A DNA stretch of 64,000 bases from Pigmentiphaga litoralis (GCF_013408655.1 NZ_JACCBP010000001.1:2170001-2234000), one strand, 5' to 3'; shown: positions 32,431 to 42,082, counted from the first letter of the stretch. The notes: generated by a model from the sequence alone, not told the origin. Translations and numbers: made by a program.

Positions 32431-34068
32431 TCATGGCGCCTGGCAGCTGAAGTTGGCCGCCACCTTCACATCGCCCGTGCCCTTGTACTTCGCGATCTGG
32501 GGGTATGGGCACAGGGGCCGCGTGCGGCCGTCGTTGGCGCTGGCCACCACGGTGTTGGCCGCAGTGGTGCCGTCAGGCGCCACGCCCTTCTCCACCCAGT
32601 TGGCCAACGCGTCCATCATGCTGAAGTTGCCGGTGCCGGTGCCGCCCGTGCAATGGTCCACGCCCGGGATCATGTACATCCGCGCGAACTTGTCGACTTC
32701 GCCGGCGCCCATCCTGGTGCGGATGGCGTTCCAGTAGTCGATGCTCAGGACCGGGCTGATCAAGGAATCGGCCCAGCCGTGATACATCAGCAGCTTTCCG
32801 TTGCGGTTCTGGAAGGGCTTCAGATTCGTTTCGAACGCGTCATAGATCGGGCGCAGTTTGGTGCGCGCGGTCAGCGGGTCCAGATCGAAGTTGAAGGTGG
32901 CAAAGTCGTAGTTCGGGTTCACGAACAGCGGATAGCGGATGTAGTCGGCCCAGCTGCCTTGCGGCGCGGTCGGCGTCGTCAGGTTGGTCGGCCAGAACGT
33001 GCCCGTTTCCAGACCGACCGGATAGGGCACCGCCACGGTGTCGCCCGATGGCGTCTTGTGGCCCTGGTACATCGCGCGCAGCGCCGTTACCTGGGTCGGC
33101 TTCAGGCAGGTGGCCGCCTCTCCCACCGCGCCCGTGCATTGCACTTCGGCCGGATCGAAGGTGCACAGGCGCGGATCATCCAGCACGCCATCCACCAGGT
33201 GATCGATGCCCGGTTTGCCATCGCACTTGGCCAGCACGGCCTTGTTCACCTCGGCGTACTGCGCCTTGGTGATCGCGCCCGCGCCATTGTTCTCGAACTG
33301 CTTGTAGGCCACCCAGGCCTGCGACGCCATGTTGGTCGTCCAGTCGCTGGTATGTGCGCCGGCAATCACGCCATCGTAATCATCGGGATAGCGCTGCACT
33401 TCCATCATGCCGTGGTGACCGCTTTGCGAGCAGCCGTTGTAGTACGCGTACTTGGGCGCGCTGGCATAGAAGGCCGCCGTCATCTGCTTGCCCACCACGG
33501 TCACGACGTGCTGCGCGCGCGACGCCCAGTCCACGATCTGTTCCATCTTCAGGCTCTTGGTGGCCGGATCGTACGCCCAGGTCTGGTCGAAACCGGTGCT
33601 GACGTGGCCGTTGTCATGGGCGATGCTGGCGTAATCCAGCCGGTAGTGCGCGGCCAGCGTGCCATAGCTGATGCTGCCCGCCGACCCGCCCGACGCCGTA
33701 CCCGCGAACTTGCCGTTCCAGCGTTCCTTGACCGGCAGCCACAGTTCGAACTTGATGTTCGACGCGGCGTTGGACTTGGCCGTGCCTTCGACCCGGCAGA
33801 ACGGCGTGGTGACGGTGCCGGTCGTGGTGGGCACGGTGAACGGTGCGGTGGTGCTGGCGTTGACCAGGGTGGTAGTCACCCCGGTCACCTCGAATTCGGC
33901 GGTCTTCATTGTCTGCAAGGACGTACAGCTTTGCGCCGCCGTGGGCTGCACGGGGGGCACGGGCGTGTCGTCATTGTCATCGCCGCCGCAACCTGCAACG
34001 GTAATGGCGAGCGCGATCGCCATGGACACGTGACGTGCCAATGGCTTGATGGGGTGGGGGGTGGTCAT
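32431..34068 (-). CDS. Tannase / feruloyl esterase family lipoprotein
   Basis: A 545-residue secreted esterase. The N terminus has a lipoprotein signal with lipobox (AITVAGCGGDDNDD), so it is probably anchored to a membrane; the acidic residues after Cys are notable. The serine hydrolase motif is GCSQSGHHGMMEVQRYPDDYDGV (nucleophile Ser in the GCSxSG position), with acid Asp in MYHGWADSLI and His in PGVDHCTGG. The paired Cys flanking the triad typical of tannases are present. It should hydrolyse ester bonds of hydroxycinnamate or gallate type esters outside the cytoplasm. GGAGGAG before the ATG is a strong ribosome site. It is monocistronic, ending at a good terminator. Confidence 0.9.
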   Translation of the reverse strand: MTTPHPIKPLARHVSMAIALAITVAGCGGDDNDDTPVPPVQPTAAQSCTSLQTMKTAEFEVTGVTTTLVNASTTAPFTVPTTTGTVTTPFCRVEGTAKSNAASNIKFELWLPVKERWNGKFAGTASGGSAGSISYGTLAAHYRLDYASIAHDNGHVSTGFDQTWAYDPATKSLKMEQIVDWASRAQHVVTVVGKQMTAAFYASAPKYAYYNGCSQSGHHGMMEVQRYPDDYDGVIAGAHTSDWTTNMASQAWVAYKQFENNGAGAITKAQYAEVNKAVLAKCDGKPGIDHLVDGVLDDPRLCTFDPAEVQCTGAVGEAATCLKPTQVTALRAMYQGHKTPSGDTVAVPYPVGLETGTFWPTNLTTPTAPQGSWADYIRYPLFVNPNYDFATFNFDLDPLTARTKLRPIYDAFETNLKPFQNRNGKLLMYHGWADSLISPVLSIDYWNAIRTRMGAGEVDKFARMYMIPGVDHCTGGTGTGNFSMMDALANWVEKGVAPDGTTAANTVVASANDGRTRPLCPYPQIAKYKGTGDVKVAANFSCQAP

Positions 34069-34198
34069 GCAGTCTCCTCCCGGCCCGCTCTCATTGGTGG
34101 AGCGGATACCGAACGTATGGGTGCTGGGGTGGGTGATCGGGGGGTGAAGATTTCAGGCGTGGGCCCGACTCGCAGATTCCGCCAATCTGTTGACGATG

Positions 34199-35083
34199 TC
34201 AACTACCCAGTTTCCAGACCGACCGCAACTGCGCCAGTGTTTCGACCGTGGCGGGGTCACATGCGGTCGTCGTCCCATGGATGAAACTGAGCAACGCCGA
34301 CACGCGAGCGTGTGGCCAGATGGCCATGTCGTCGCGGGCGCTGGCGGGCACGGCAATGTCTTCCCGCAGCAAAGCCAGTCCGACCCCTGCCCTGACCAAA
34401 CTGTGCGGCGAGGCGGACTCATCAATGTCGACCACCACATTGGGCGACAGCCCCTGGCGGGCGAACATGTCGCGCAGCAGCACCTGGGAATGGTGCTGGG
34501 GCGAACATCCGATCCAGGGCAGGTCGGCCAGTTCGCGCCACCCGGCATGCAGCAGCCGGTCCTTGAACGACGGCGGACCGACCACCCGATAGTGAATGGT
34601 CTGCAGGGGCAAGGCCAGCACGTCGCGCGGCGTGTTCGGCCCGATGTAAAACGCCGCGTTCAGGGCGCCGGTCGCCACCAGTTCGCGCAGGGCTTCCGAA
34701 TGGCCTTGCCGGGTCTTGATTTCGAGCACCGGCATGGCCTGGACCAGCGCGCTCAACAATGAACCGAGCCGCAGGGCATCGGGGTCGCCCAGGGTGCCGA
34801 TCAGGAAGGTGCCGGTCACACTGCCCTGCAGTGCCCGGGCCTTTGAGAGCAGGCCGCCGATCCCGGCCAGGATCTGATCGGCGTCGGGCACAAGCATTTC
34901 GCCGATCCGGGTCAGCACGATGCGGCCCGGCCGGCGGTCGAACAGGGTTACGCCCAGTTCTTCTTCCAGCGCCTTGATCTGTGCGGTGACCGCCGGTTGC
35001 GTGACGTGCAGGGCTTCGGCTGCGCGGGTCAGGTTGCCCAGCCGGGCCACGGTGACGAAGGAGCGCAGTTGATAGATTTCCAT
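34199..35083 (-). CDS. LysR family transcriptional regulator
   Basis: A 294-residue LysR protein: winged helix MEIYQLRSFVTVARLGNLTRAAEALHVTQPAVTAQIKALEEELGVTLFDRRPGRIVLTRIG, then the effector domain (TFLIGTLGDPDALRLGSLLSALVQAMPVLEIKTRQGHSEALRELV; AGVGLALLRED). The ATG at 35083 lies 5 bp after the stop of the second ATPase gene, so it is the last gene of the ABC operon and probably its regulator. The ribosome site is weak, consistent with translation from the upstream gene. Confidence 0.88.
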   Translation of the reverse strand: MEIYQLRSFVTVARLGNLTRAAEALHVTQPAVTAQIKALEEELGVTLFDRRPGRIVLTRIGEMLVPDADQILAGIGGLLSKARALQGSVTGTFLIGTLGDPDALRLGSLLSALVQAMPVLEIKTRQGHSEALRELVATGALNAAFYIGPNTPRDVLALPLQTIHYRVVGPPSFKDRLLHAGWRELADLPWIGCSPQHHSQVLLRDMFARQGLSPNVVVDIDESASPHSLVRAGVGLALLREDIAVPASARDDMAIWPHARVSALLSFIHGTTTACDPATVETLAQLRSVWKLGS

Positions 35084-35088
35084 GCGGG

Positions 35089-36180
35089 TCAGGCGTCCAG
35101 GAACCGGACCTGCGCCGGGTCGATGCCAAGTCGCACTGGCATGCCCACCGGAAACAGCGGAATGCCGCTGGCATGCGGGTGATCGGCAATGAGCATCCGC
35201 GTACCGCACTGCACTCGGTAGCGGCAGAACTCCCCGATGAAGTCACCCGCCACGATCTGTCCGTCGATCCAGATGCGGCCCGGATCCACGTGTTCGTCCC
35301 CCACGCGCAGATCGACATGGTGAGGCCGGAAGGTCATGACCGCCGGCCCGGCAGGCAGGATTGCACCTGGCTGGCGGGGGACGGCAAGGATGCCCAGGCT
35401 CTCGCAATCGAAGCCGACCATGTCGTCCGACACCGTGGCGATCGCCCCCGGCAGCGGGTTGATCGTGCCAACGAAGCTGGCGACGAAACGATTGGCCGGA
35501 CAATCGAACAGCGTGGCGGGGGTGCCGACCTGCGCCAGCGCGCCGTTGTCGAGAACGGCCACACGATCGGCAATCGTCAACGCTTCTTCCTGGTCGTGCG
35601 TGACCAGGATCGTCGTGACATCGAACGATCGGAGCAAGGTCCGCAAATCCTGACGCATGTGCACCCTGAGTTGTCTGTCCAGATTGGAAAAAGGCTCGTC
35701 CAGCAGCAGGACGCGCGGTTGCATGACCAGCGAACGCGCCAGGGCTACCCGTTGCTGCTGGCCCCCCGACAGAGTCGATGGCCGCCGCTGCTCGAAGCCG
35801 GTCAACCCGACCACGGCCAGGATTGCCTGGACCCGGCGAATCCGCTCGTCACGCGGCACCTTATTCTCGACCAGTCCAAACGCGACATTATGGAAAACGT
35901 TGAGATGGGGCCATAACGCGTAGTTCTGGAACACCATCCCGACCCCGCGCCGGTGGGCCGGCAGGTGGGTGACGTCGGCATCATCGATGATGACCTGGCC
36001 GCTGTCCGGACGCAGAAAGCCGGCCAGGATGCGAAGCAGCGACGACTTGCCCGAACCGCTCGGGCCCAGCAGGGCGAAGAATTCGCCCTGCTGGATGTCC
36101 AGGCTGAGGTCGCGCAGGACTGCAGTGTCGCCGTAGCGGAGGTAGATGTTGCGGGCCGCCAGGGCAAGTTGCGGTGCCAT
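35089..36180 (-). CDS. ABC transporter ATP-binding protein (PotA/FbpC type), copy 2
   Basis: A 363-residue ATPase with Walker A GPSGSGKSSLLR, Q loop VFQNYALWPHL, signature LSGGQQQRVALARS, Walker B LLLDEPFSNLD, switch His (VTHDQEEAL) and a C-terminal TOBE-like regulatory domain (~residues 240-363). It starts 2 bp after the stop of the preceding paralogous ATPase, to which it is closely related. Having two such ATPases in one operon with a single fused permease is unusual. It could form heterodimers with its paralogue. Confidence 0.92.
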   Translation of the reverse strand: MAPQLALAARNIYLRYGDTAVLRDLSLDIQQGEFFALLGPSGSGKSSLLRILAGFLRPDSGQVIIDDADVTHLPAHRRGVGMVFQNYALWPHLNVFHNVAFGLVENKVPRDERIRRVQAILAVVGLTGFEQRRPSTLSGGQQQRVALARSLVMQPRVLLLDEPFSNLDRQLRVHMRQDLRTLLRSFDVTTILVTHDQEEALTIADRVAVLDNGALAQVGTPATLFDCPANRFVASFVGTINPLPGAIATVSDDMVGFDCESLGILAVPRQPGAILPAGPAVMTFRPHHVDLRVGDEHVDPGRIWIDGQIVAGDFIGEFCRYRVQCGTRMLIADHPHASGIPLFPVGMPVRLGIDPAQVRFLDA

Positions 36181-36182
36181 GA

Positions 36183-37277
36183 CTACGAAGCCAGGAAGCG
36201 CACCTGATTGGGCTCGATGCCGAGCTTGACGACCGCCCCCGGGGCAAAGAGCGGATGGCCTGAAAAGTGCGTCTGGTCAGCCAGCATCGCCACGTTGCCG
36301 ACGCGGACACGGTACCTGGCGAACTCACCCAGGAATTCCGAACTTTCGACCTGGCCGTCCACCCACACGCGCGTGGCGTCGACGGTGGCGCTGCCCGGCT
36401 GGATCACGACCTGGTGCGGACGGAAGGCCATGGCCGCGTCGCCCACCCGTGGCGCCATGGCGCCAGACGGAAATGCCAATTCGCCAAGCCCGCCGGCCTC
36501 GAACCGCAGGGTATCGCCATTGACCGACACGATGCGGCCTGCCAGCAGATTGGCCGTGCCCACGAACCCGGCAACGAAGGTGTTGGCCGGAAAGTCGAAC
36601 AGCGTGGTGGCCGTGCCGACCTGCTGCAACACCCCCTTGTCCAGCACGGCCATGCGGTCGGCCGTCGTCATGGCTTCTTCCTGGTCGTGCGTGACGAAGA
36701 TGGTCGTGATGCCCAGGCGGCGTTGCAGGCTTTTCAGTTCTTCGCGCATCTGCACACGCAGGTTCTTGTCGAGGTTGGACAGGGGTTCATCGAGCAGCAG
36801 CACCTGCGGTTCGACCACGACCGTGCGCGCCAGGGCCACGCGCTGCTGCTGTCCGCCCGACAGCATCGACGGCCGCCGCTTGGCGTATTGCGCAAGGCCG
36901 ACCATTTCAAGCACTTCCTGTACCCGCCGCTTGATCTCCGCGCGCGACACCTTGCGCTCGACCAGGCCGAAGGCCACGTTATCCCATACCGTCATATGCG
37001 GCCATAACGCATAGTTCTGGAACACCATCCCCACGTTGCGTTGATGGGGCGGAACTCCGCCGACATCCCGCCCGTCAATCAGCAGCTGGCCGCCCTGGTG
37101 CCGGTTGAACCCGGCAATGGCGCGCAGCAGCGTCGACTTGCCCGACCCGCTTGGACCCAGCAAGGCAAAGAATTCGCCGGGCTGGATATCAAGATCGATG
37201 TCCTTCAGGACCTGCACCGGACCGTAGGACAGGGACAGATGACGGCAACTGACGCCGACTTTTTTCAATGGAGTCAC
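36183..37277 (-). CDS. ABC transporter ATP-binding protein (PotA/FbpC type), copy 1
   Basis: A 364-residue ATPase with Walker A GPSGSGKSTLLRAIAG, Q loop VFQNYALWPHM, signature LSGGQQQRVALART, Walker B LLLDEPLSNLD, H loop VTHDQEEAM and a TOBE domain. The start is taken as GTG 37277, with AAGGA 7 bases upstream and only 13 bp after the permease stop; an ATG at 37304 overlapping the permease end is the alternative. It powers the adjacent permease. Copy 2 follows immediately. Confidence 0.9.
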   Translation of the reverse strand: MTPLKKVGVSCRHLSLSYGPVQVLKDIDLDIQPGEFFALLGPSGSGKSTLLRAIAGFNRHQGGQLLIDGRDVGGVPPHQRNVGMVFQNYALWPHMTVWDNVAFGLVERKVSRAEIKRRVQEVLEMVGLAQYAKRRPSMLSGGQQQRVALARTVVVEPQVLLLDEPLSNLDKNLRVQMREELKSLQRRLGITTIFVTHDQEEAMTTADRMAVLDKGVLQQVGTATTLFDFPANTFVAGFVGTANLLAGRIVSVNGDTLRFEAGGLGELAFPSGAMAPRVGDAAMAFRPHQVVIQPGSATVDATRVWVDGQVESSEFLGEFARYRVRVGNVAMLADQTHFSGHPLFAPGAVVKLGIEPNQVRFLAS

Positions 37278-37290
37278 GAGATGTCCTTGA

Positions 37291-39033
37291 TCAGGGTTGG
37301 GCATGGCGCGCGGACGCCCGCGACGCGTTGCGTTCGACGACCCAGTGCGACAGATAGGTACCCAATGCAACGACCGCAACGGCGATCACGCCCATCGCGG
37401 CGCCCGGGCCACGGCCAGCCGGGCTCTGCATGAACAGGTAGATGCCATAGCTCATGGGCGCATTGGACTCGCTGCTCGTCAGCAGGATGGTGGCCGATAG
37501 TTCGACCGCGGCTGTGATGAAGCTCGTCACGAAACCGGCCAGGATGCCGCCCGCCATCAGCGGCACGACGATGCGGCGGATGGTCGACAGTCGGCTGGCA
37601 CCCAGGCTTTGCGCGGACTCTTCAAGCGAGATGTGCACCTGTTGAAGCGCGGCGTAGCAGGACCGCAGCGCATACGGCAGGCGCCTGACCGCGTAAGCCA
37701 GCATCAGCATCACCCAGGATGCCGTCACCAGGGTGCCGGTAAAGGGGATCTCCAGCCCCTTGAACAGCCGCAGATAGCCGATGGCCAGCACCAGCCCCGG
37801 GATCGCCAGCCCCGCCGATGCCGCCCAGTCCAGCCACTGGCGTGCCGGCAGGCGCGTGCGCAGGATCAGGTAGGCAATGGCCGTTCCCAGGATCACGTCG
37901 AGCCCCGCGGCCAACCCGCAATACAGCAACGTATTGCCTATCATGCCGCCCGCCTCGTTGAACGCAGTGCTGTAGTGCTGCAGCGTCCAGGCTTCCGGCA
38001 GGACCGAAAAGCTCCACACCTTGGCAATGCTCATCAGCAAAATGCCGATGTGCGGCGATAGCACCACCAGCAGCACGGCAAGGATCCAGCCGTAGGCCAG
38101 CAGCGACATGCCGGGCGTCAATGTGCGCCGCTGCAGACTGTTGCCGCCCTTTTGCAGCGTGGAGTAATCGCGGCCTTTCATCACCCGCGCCGCCAGCCAC
38201 AATGCCAGGATCGAAAAGCAGATCATGATCACGCTGATGACGTAACCCAGGGGATCGTCCACGCCCACCGACGTGATCCGAAGATAGGCCTGCGGCGCCA
38301 GCATGTTTGTGACCCCGAGCACCAGCGGTGTGCCAAGGTCGTCGAAGACCTTGACGAATACCAGCGACGCACCCGCAAGGTAGCCCGGCATGGCCAGCGG
38401 GAAGATCACCCGGCGGAACAGACGAAAGCCCGTGCAGCCGAAGCTCAGCGCCGATTCTTCCATGGCCCCGTCGATGTTGCGCAGCGACGCCACCAGGTTC
38501 AGCAGAATGAACGGGAAGTAATGGAGACTTTCAACGAACACCACCCCGGTCAGGCCGTCCATGATAGGCAAGGTGATGCCGAACCAGTCGTTCAGCACCA
38601 GGTTCAGGGATCCACTGCGACCGAAGATCAGCTGCAATGCCACGGCGCCCACGAACGGCGGCATGATCAGCGGCAACACGCCCAACGTCTGGATGACCGT
38701 TGCGCCCCTAAAGTCGAAGCGCACGGTCAGATAGGCCAGCGGTATCGCAATGACCGACGCGAAGAAGACCGACAGCACCGACACCTGCAGGCTGTTGACG
38801 AAGGACTCGCGGAACAGCGTCTGGCCAAAGAAATTGAGGAAGTGGCCGAAGGTCGGTTGCCCGAGTTCGGTCACGAAGGCGGAGTAGATGACGGTGCCGA
38901 CCGGCAGGAGCAGGAACAGCAGAAGGAAGGCGGCGATCAGGCCGGCCACCAGCCACACGCCCTTCCCCACGTCCCGTCCGAAGCCCCGGCTGACGCGCGG
39001 CGGCGCGGGCAGTGTCGTTGTCAACGAGTTCAT
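37291..39033 (-). CDS. ABC transporter permease, FbpB-type fused double permease
   Basis: A 580-residue protein with about twelve membrane helices and two BPD_transp_1 domains in tandem. The first contains the EAA-like loop EESALSFGCTGFRLFRRVIFPLAMPG (after PFILLNLVASLRNIDGAM), the second EESAQSLGASRLSTIRRIVVPLMAGGILAGF. This layout is typical of ferric iron and 2-aminoethylphosphonate importers. It is 13 bp downstream of the receptor gene and 13 bp ahead of the first ATPase. Substrate (iron, phosphonate or another organic anion) is not decided by sequence. Confidence 0.92.
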   Translation of the reverse strand: MNSLTTTLPAPPRVSRGFGRDVGKGVWLVAGLIAAFLLLFLLLPVGTVIYSAFVTELGQPTFGHFLNFFGQTLFRESFVNSLQVSVLSVFFASVIAIPLAYLTVRFDFRGATVIQTLGVLPLIMPPFVGAVALQLIFGRSGSLNLVLNDWFGITLPIMDGLTGVVFVESLHYFPFILLNLVASLRNIDGAMEESALSFGCTGFRLFRRVIFPLAMPGYLAGASLVFVKVFDDLGTPLVLGVTNMLAPQAYLRITSVGVDDPLGYVISVIMICFSILALWLAARVMKGRDYSTLQKGGNSLQRRTLTPGMSLLAYGWILAVLLVVLSPHIGILLMSIAKVWSFSVLPEAWTLQHYSTAFNEAGGMIGNTLLYCGLAAGLDVILGTAIAYLILRTRLPARQWLDWAASAGLAIPGLVLAIGYLRLFKGLEIPFTGTLVTASWVMLMLAYAVRRLPYALRSCYAALQQVHISLEESAQSLGASRLSTIRRIVVPLMAGGILAGFVTSFITAAVELSATILLTSSESNAPMSYGIYLFMQSPAGRGPGAAMGVIAVAVVALGTYLSHWVVERNASRASARHAQP

Positions 39034-39045
39034 GGCGACGGCCTG

Positions 39046-40368
39046 TCAGCGTGCCAACGCGGCGGCTTGCCTGGCCAACCCTTCGGCCTGCGCGTAGTTG
39101 GCCTTGGCCTTGGAGTTCCAGGCCTCTTCCATGCCCGTCAATTGCTTGGCCACGGCAACGTCCTGCTTGTTGGCGCGGAACAGGGCCAGGAACTTGGGGT
39201 CCTTGATGTCGGCTTCGCTCACCAGAGGGGTGTAGGCCAGGTCACGCGCCTGTTTGAGCAGGTCGTTGCCCTGCGCATTGAGCTTGCCTGCCAGCTTGCG
39301 TTCGGCGTCGTAGATCGCGCGTGACGCGGCTTGCAGTTCCTTGAGCCGGAACGTGATCATCTGATCAAACATGCCGGTGACCAGCGCATACCGTTCTTCG
39401 GACACTTCGGCATTGAACTGGACCTTGGCGGATCGTGCGATCTCGAAGATATCCGGATAGCCCGCCGGCACCTTCAGGCCGGAGTCGGCATAAGGCAGGA
39501 CAGGCATGCGGCTGACCTTCGGATCAAACAGCAACTGCTGCCCTTCCAGCGACAGCGTGTAAGCGATGAAGCGTGTCGCTTCATCCGGGTTCTTCGCCCC
39601 GGTGATCAAGCCGATGTTGGCCGGCACCACGGCCGTCACGGACGGGTACACGAAGTCCACCGGAAAGCCCGACGACCGGCTGGCAAGACCAAAGAAATCG
39701 ATCACCATGCCGATGCCGTACTGGCCATTGTTGACGCCGTCGGGAACGCTGAAACTGCGGTCGGTGACGGCGGCGCAGTTGCTGCCGATCTGCAGCAGTT
39801 GCCGCCAGCCCTTGTCCCAACCTTCGCCTTGCAGGATGGTCTCGACCGTCAGGTGGGTGGTGCCCGAACGGGATGGCGACGAGATGGCCACATGCCCGAA
39901 GTACACCGCCTTGGTCAGGTCGGCCCATTCCTTGGGCGCCGGCAGCTTGTTGGCCTGCATGTAGCGGGTGTTGGTCATGATGCCGTAGCCGGATAAAGCC
40001 TGGCCGTAGTACAGGCCATCCGGATCATTGATCGGGTAGTTGCCGACCTTGGCAGGCACCTTCGGATTGCGCGCATCGGGCGCCTTCTGCAACAGCTTGT
40101 CGCGCCCCAGCACTTCGAATGCGCTGGGGTCAGACACCCAGAAGACATCGGGGCGTTGACCCGCGGGCGTCTCGCGCAGATACGAGATGCCGGCCTTGGT
40201 GTTCTTATTCAGGACTTCGAGCTTGATGCCCGGATGTCTGGCTTCGAAGGCCTTCCGATAGGTGTCGGTCAGCTCTTTGGGGAACGAGGTCACGATCGTC
40301 ACGGTGCCGGCCTGGGCCAGTCCCGAGAGCGTCAGGGCAAGAGCCGCTGCCAAGGGGTGGATGCGCAT
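39046..40368 (-). CDS. Extracellular solute-binding protein (FbpA/PhnS-like)
   Basis: A 440-residue periplasmic receptor. Signal peptide MRIHPLAAALALTLSGLAQA is followed by GTVTIVTSFPKELTDTYRKAFEARHPGIKLEVL, the family-1/6 solute-binding start; SGYGIMTNTRYM and ATRFIAYTLSLEGQQLLFDPKVSRMPV are typical of ferric and aminoethylphosphonate receptors. A ~100-residue C-terminal helical extension makes it longer than the usual FbpA (~340). GGAG before the ATG supports the start. It is the first gene of the operon. A typical Tyr-Tyr iron-binding pair is not obvious, so iron is not asserted. Confidence 0.9.
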   Translation of the reverse strand: MRIHPLAAALALTLSGLAQAGTVTIVTSFPKELTDTYRKAFEARHPGIKLEVLNKNTKAGISYLRETPAGQRPDVFWVSDPSAFEVLGRDKLLQKAPDARNPKVPAKVGNYPINDPDGLYYGQALSGYGIMTNTRYMQANKLPAPKEWADLTKAVYFGHVAISSPSRSGTTHLTVETILQGEGWDKGWRQLLQIGSNCAAVTDRSFSVPDGVNNGQYGIGMVIDFFGLASRSSGFPVDFVYPSVTAVVPANIGLITGAKNPDEATRFIAYTLSLEGQQLLFDPKVSRMPVLPYADSGLKVPAGYPDIFEIARSAKVQFNAEVSEERYALVTGMFDQMITFRLKELQAASRAIYDAERKLAGKLNAQGNDLLKQARDLAYTPLVSEADIKDPKFLALFRANKQDVAVAKQLTGMEEAWNSKAKANYAQAEGLARQAAALAR

Positions 40369-40501
40369 TGTTGTCTCCGTGGGTGGTCACAATGCGGCCC
40401 AAGGTTATGGACTTAATGCGCCATCGGCCAATCACGGTTTTTGATCACGCGCATTACATCAGGGCGCGGTCGGGTTTCCCCGATCAGGGGATAACCGATG
40501 C

Positions 40502-40891
40502 CTACCCGCCCGATGCCGCCCGCGATGTCTTCAGGTTCCAGAAAACATCGACCATCACATCGGGCTGGCGTTGCTGCAGGGAGGTTGGCGTGACCGGCGC
40601 GCGGCTGCGGGCGGTGGGCTCGCCCCAGCGCACGTGCAGCAGCCCCGTTGCGCCATTGGGCATGAGCGTGAAGGCAAGGCCTTCGGCGGACAGCAGCTGC
40701 GCGGCGTATTCGGCCTGATCCGGGCCGGCCACGAAGCCGAGCAAGGCATCGTGATGGCCGCCCATCGCCAGGGTCCGCAAGCATCCGCGAATGCGTTCCA
40801 GACCGGCGTACCGCGAGCGATGCCACAGCGGAAATTCCGAAGGCCGTTGTCCGGAACTCAGTGCAGCCAATTCGTCGACCAGCATATTCAT
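40502..40891 (-). CDS. Hypothetical protein
   Basis: A 129-residue protein that I do not recognise, with no signal peptide or membrane helix. It contains GGHHDALLGFVAGPDQAEYAAQLLSAEGLAFTLMPNGATGLLHVRWGEPTARS, which could be an alpha-beta unit, and AGGTGG 8-10 bases before the ATG at 40891. It stands alone upstream of the ABC operon (133 bp from its start) and may or may not be cotranscribed with it. Confidence 0.5.
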   Translation of the reverse strand: MNMLVDELAALSSGQRPSEFPLWHRSRYAGLERIRGCLRTLAMGGHHDALLGFVAGPDQAEYAAQLLSAEGLAFTLMPNGATGLLHVRWGEPTARSRAPVTPTSLQQRQPDVMVDVFWNLKTSRAASGG

Positions 40892-41149
40892 CGCTCGTCC
40901 ACCTTGAGATGGGTTCTTCAGGCATCACGCGTCGCGGCGGATGCATCTCGCGCGGGTGGGGGGTCGGCCCGCCCTGTGCCGGCCAAGTATGACGTGACTC
41001 CGCAGTGAATGCTCGCATTTTCCGTGCACTGATCCATCCGGTTATCGTGCAACGGATTGAAAGTCTGCTCATCAACGTATCTACGCCGCGTCATGCTTTA
41101 AGCCCTATGCGTCCGGGCACGTCCGCGCGACGACTGGCATGAGGCCTCG

Positions 41150-41632
41150 ATGACCGACCCCACATCTTCCGGTGACGACCACCCCGGCGAACCGAGCAAG
41201 ACGGCTGCTACCACGAACACCCCTGCTTTTGATCGGCGCAGCGCGCTTGCAGACGGCGGCAGCGACGCCGCCAGCGTGCGCCATGGCACGGGCGTGCTGA
41301 CACGCGCGCGGCAGGCCGTGGAGCGCTTCGACGCGGCGCAGGCCCAGTTCGCCCGATGCAGCGCGGCGCCGGCGCGCAGCGAGCCGCGTCTGCCGCTGCA
41401 AGGCCTGTGGGGCGCGCGCAGCGGCAATGTGTCGAGCAACCCGCGCGGCGGCGTGGCCACCCGTGCCTTCCCGGACGCGCAGGGCGCGATCGTGGCTGCC
41501 GGGTGCTGCCTGCTGGAAGATGCGGGCGATCACGTGCGGCTGACCTGGCCCGAGGGCGCCGGTTTTCGTGCCACGATGCTGGCGCGAGGTGACTACGACC
41601 GGCATTGCCAGAACGGCACCCTGGTCGAATGA
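41150..41632 (+). CDS. Hypothetical protein
   Basis: A 160-residue protein of unknown function. The first ~60 residues are Ala/Thr/Ser-rich and probably disordered; the C-terminal half (GNVSSNPRGGVATRAFPDAQGAIVAAGCCLLEDAGDHVRLTWPEGAGFRATML) looks folded. The ATG follows GAGG with suitable spacing. The opposite strand is also open over part of this region, so the call is moderate. Confidence 0.5.
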   Translation: MTDPTSSGDDHPGEPSKTAATTNTPAFDRRSALADGGSDAASVRHGTGVLTRARQAVERFDAAQAQFARCSAAPARSEPRLPLQGLWGARSGNVSSNPRGGVATRAFPDAQGAIVAAGCCLLEDAGDHVRLTWPEGAGFRATMLARGDYDRHCQNGTLVE

Positions 41633-41651
41633 CGCCTGCTGTGGCCGGCCC

Positions 41652-41936
41652 TTAACGCTGCGTCGGGCTGGCCGAGCCGGGCACCGGATCGCCACCGGTC
41701 GGCGGATTGGACGGCATGCCCGACTGGCTGGCTGCGCTGGGCAGGTTGTCGCCGGCGGCACCCGGCCCGCTCTGGCCGGAAGGCCGCACGGCGGGGTCCA
41801 TGGCGCCAGGCAGTGAGGTGTCCTTGCCCCGGTCGCAGCCTGACAGGGCAAGGCTGGACACGGCAAGGCAGGCGACGGTGGCGCCGGTGACGCACGTACG
41901 GCGCAAGGCACGCAGATCCGGAATGACACTGGGCAT
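41652..41936 (-). CDS. Small lipoprotein, Pro/Gly/Ser-rich
   Basis: A 94-residue protein with a lipoprotein signal peptide (TCVTGATVACLAVSSLALSGC, lipobox LSGC) followed by a low-complexity Pro/Gly/Ser/Ala tail (PGAMDPAVRPSGQSGPG...NPPTGGDP). AAGGAG 5-7 bases before the ATG at 41936 strongly supports translation. Probably an outer-membrane lipoprotein with a disordered tail; no function can be assigned. Confidence 0.65.
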   Translation of the reverse strand: MPSVIPDLRALRRTCVTGATVACLAVSSLALSGCDRGKDTSLPGAMDPAVRPSGQSGPGAAGDNLPSAASQSGMPSNPPTGGDPVPGSASPTQR

Positions 41937-42082
41937 GGCAGTCTCCTTGAAGTGACATCTTTGGTGTGACTTCCAGGCGAGCAAGCCGCGTGCCGTGGCG
42001 CCGGGGTTTTGTTGCATGTGGCACGACGGCAGGACGACGCCGGAGGGATACACTGGAAGCCTGACATCGAAGGTTGAATGCC

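Noticed and set aside
39046..40368. Assignment of the ABC receptor as ferric-iron-specific
   Set aside because: No clear paired iron-binding tyrosine motif was located, and the protein is about 100 residues longer than typical FbpA; only the family level is given.
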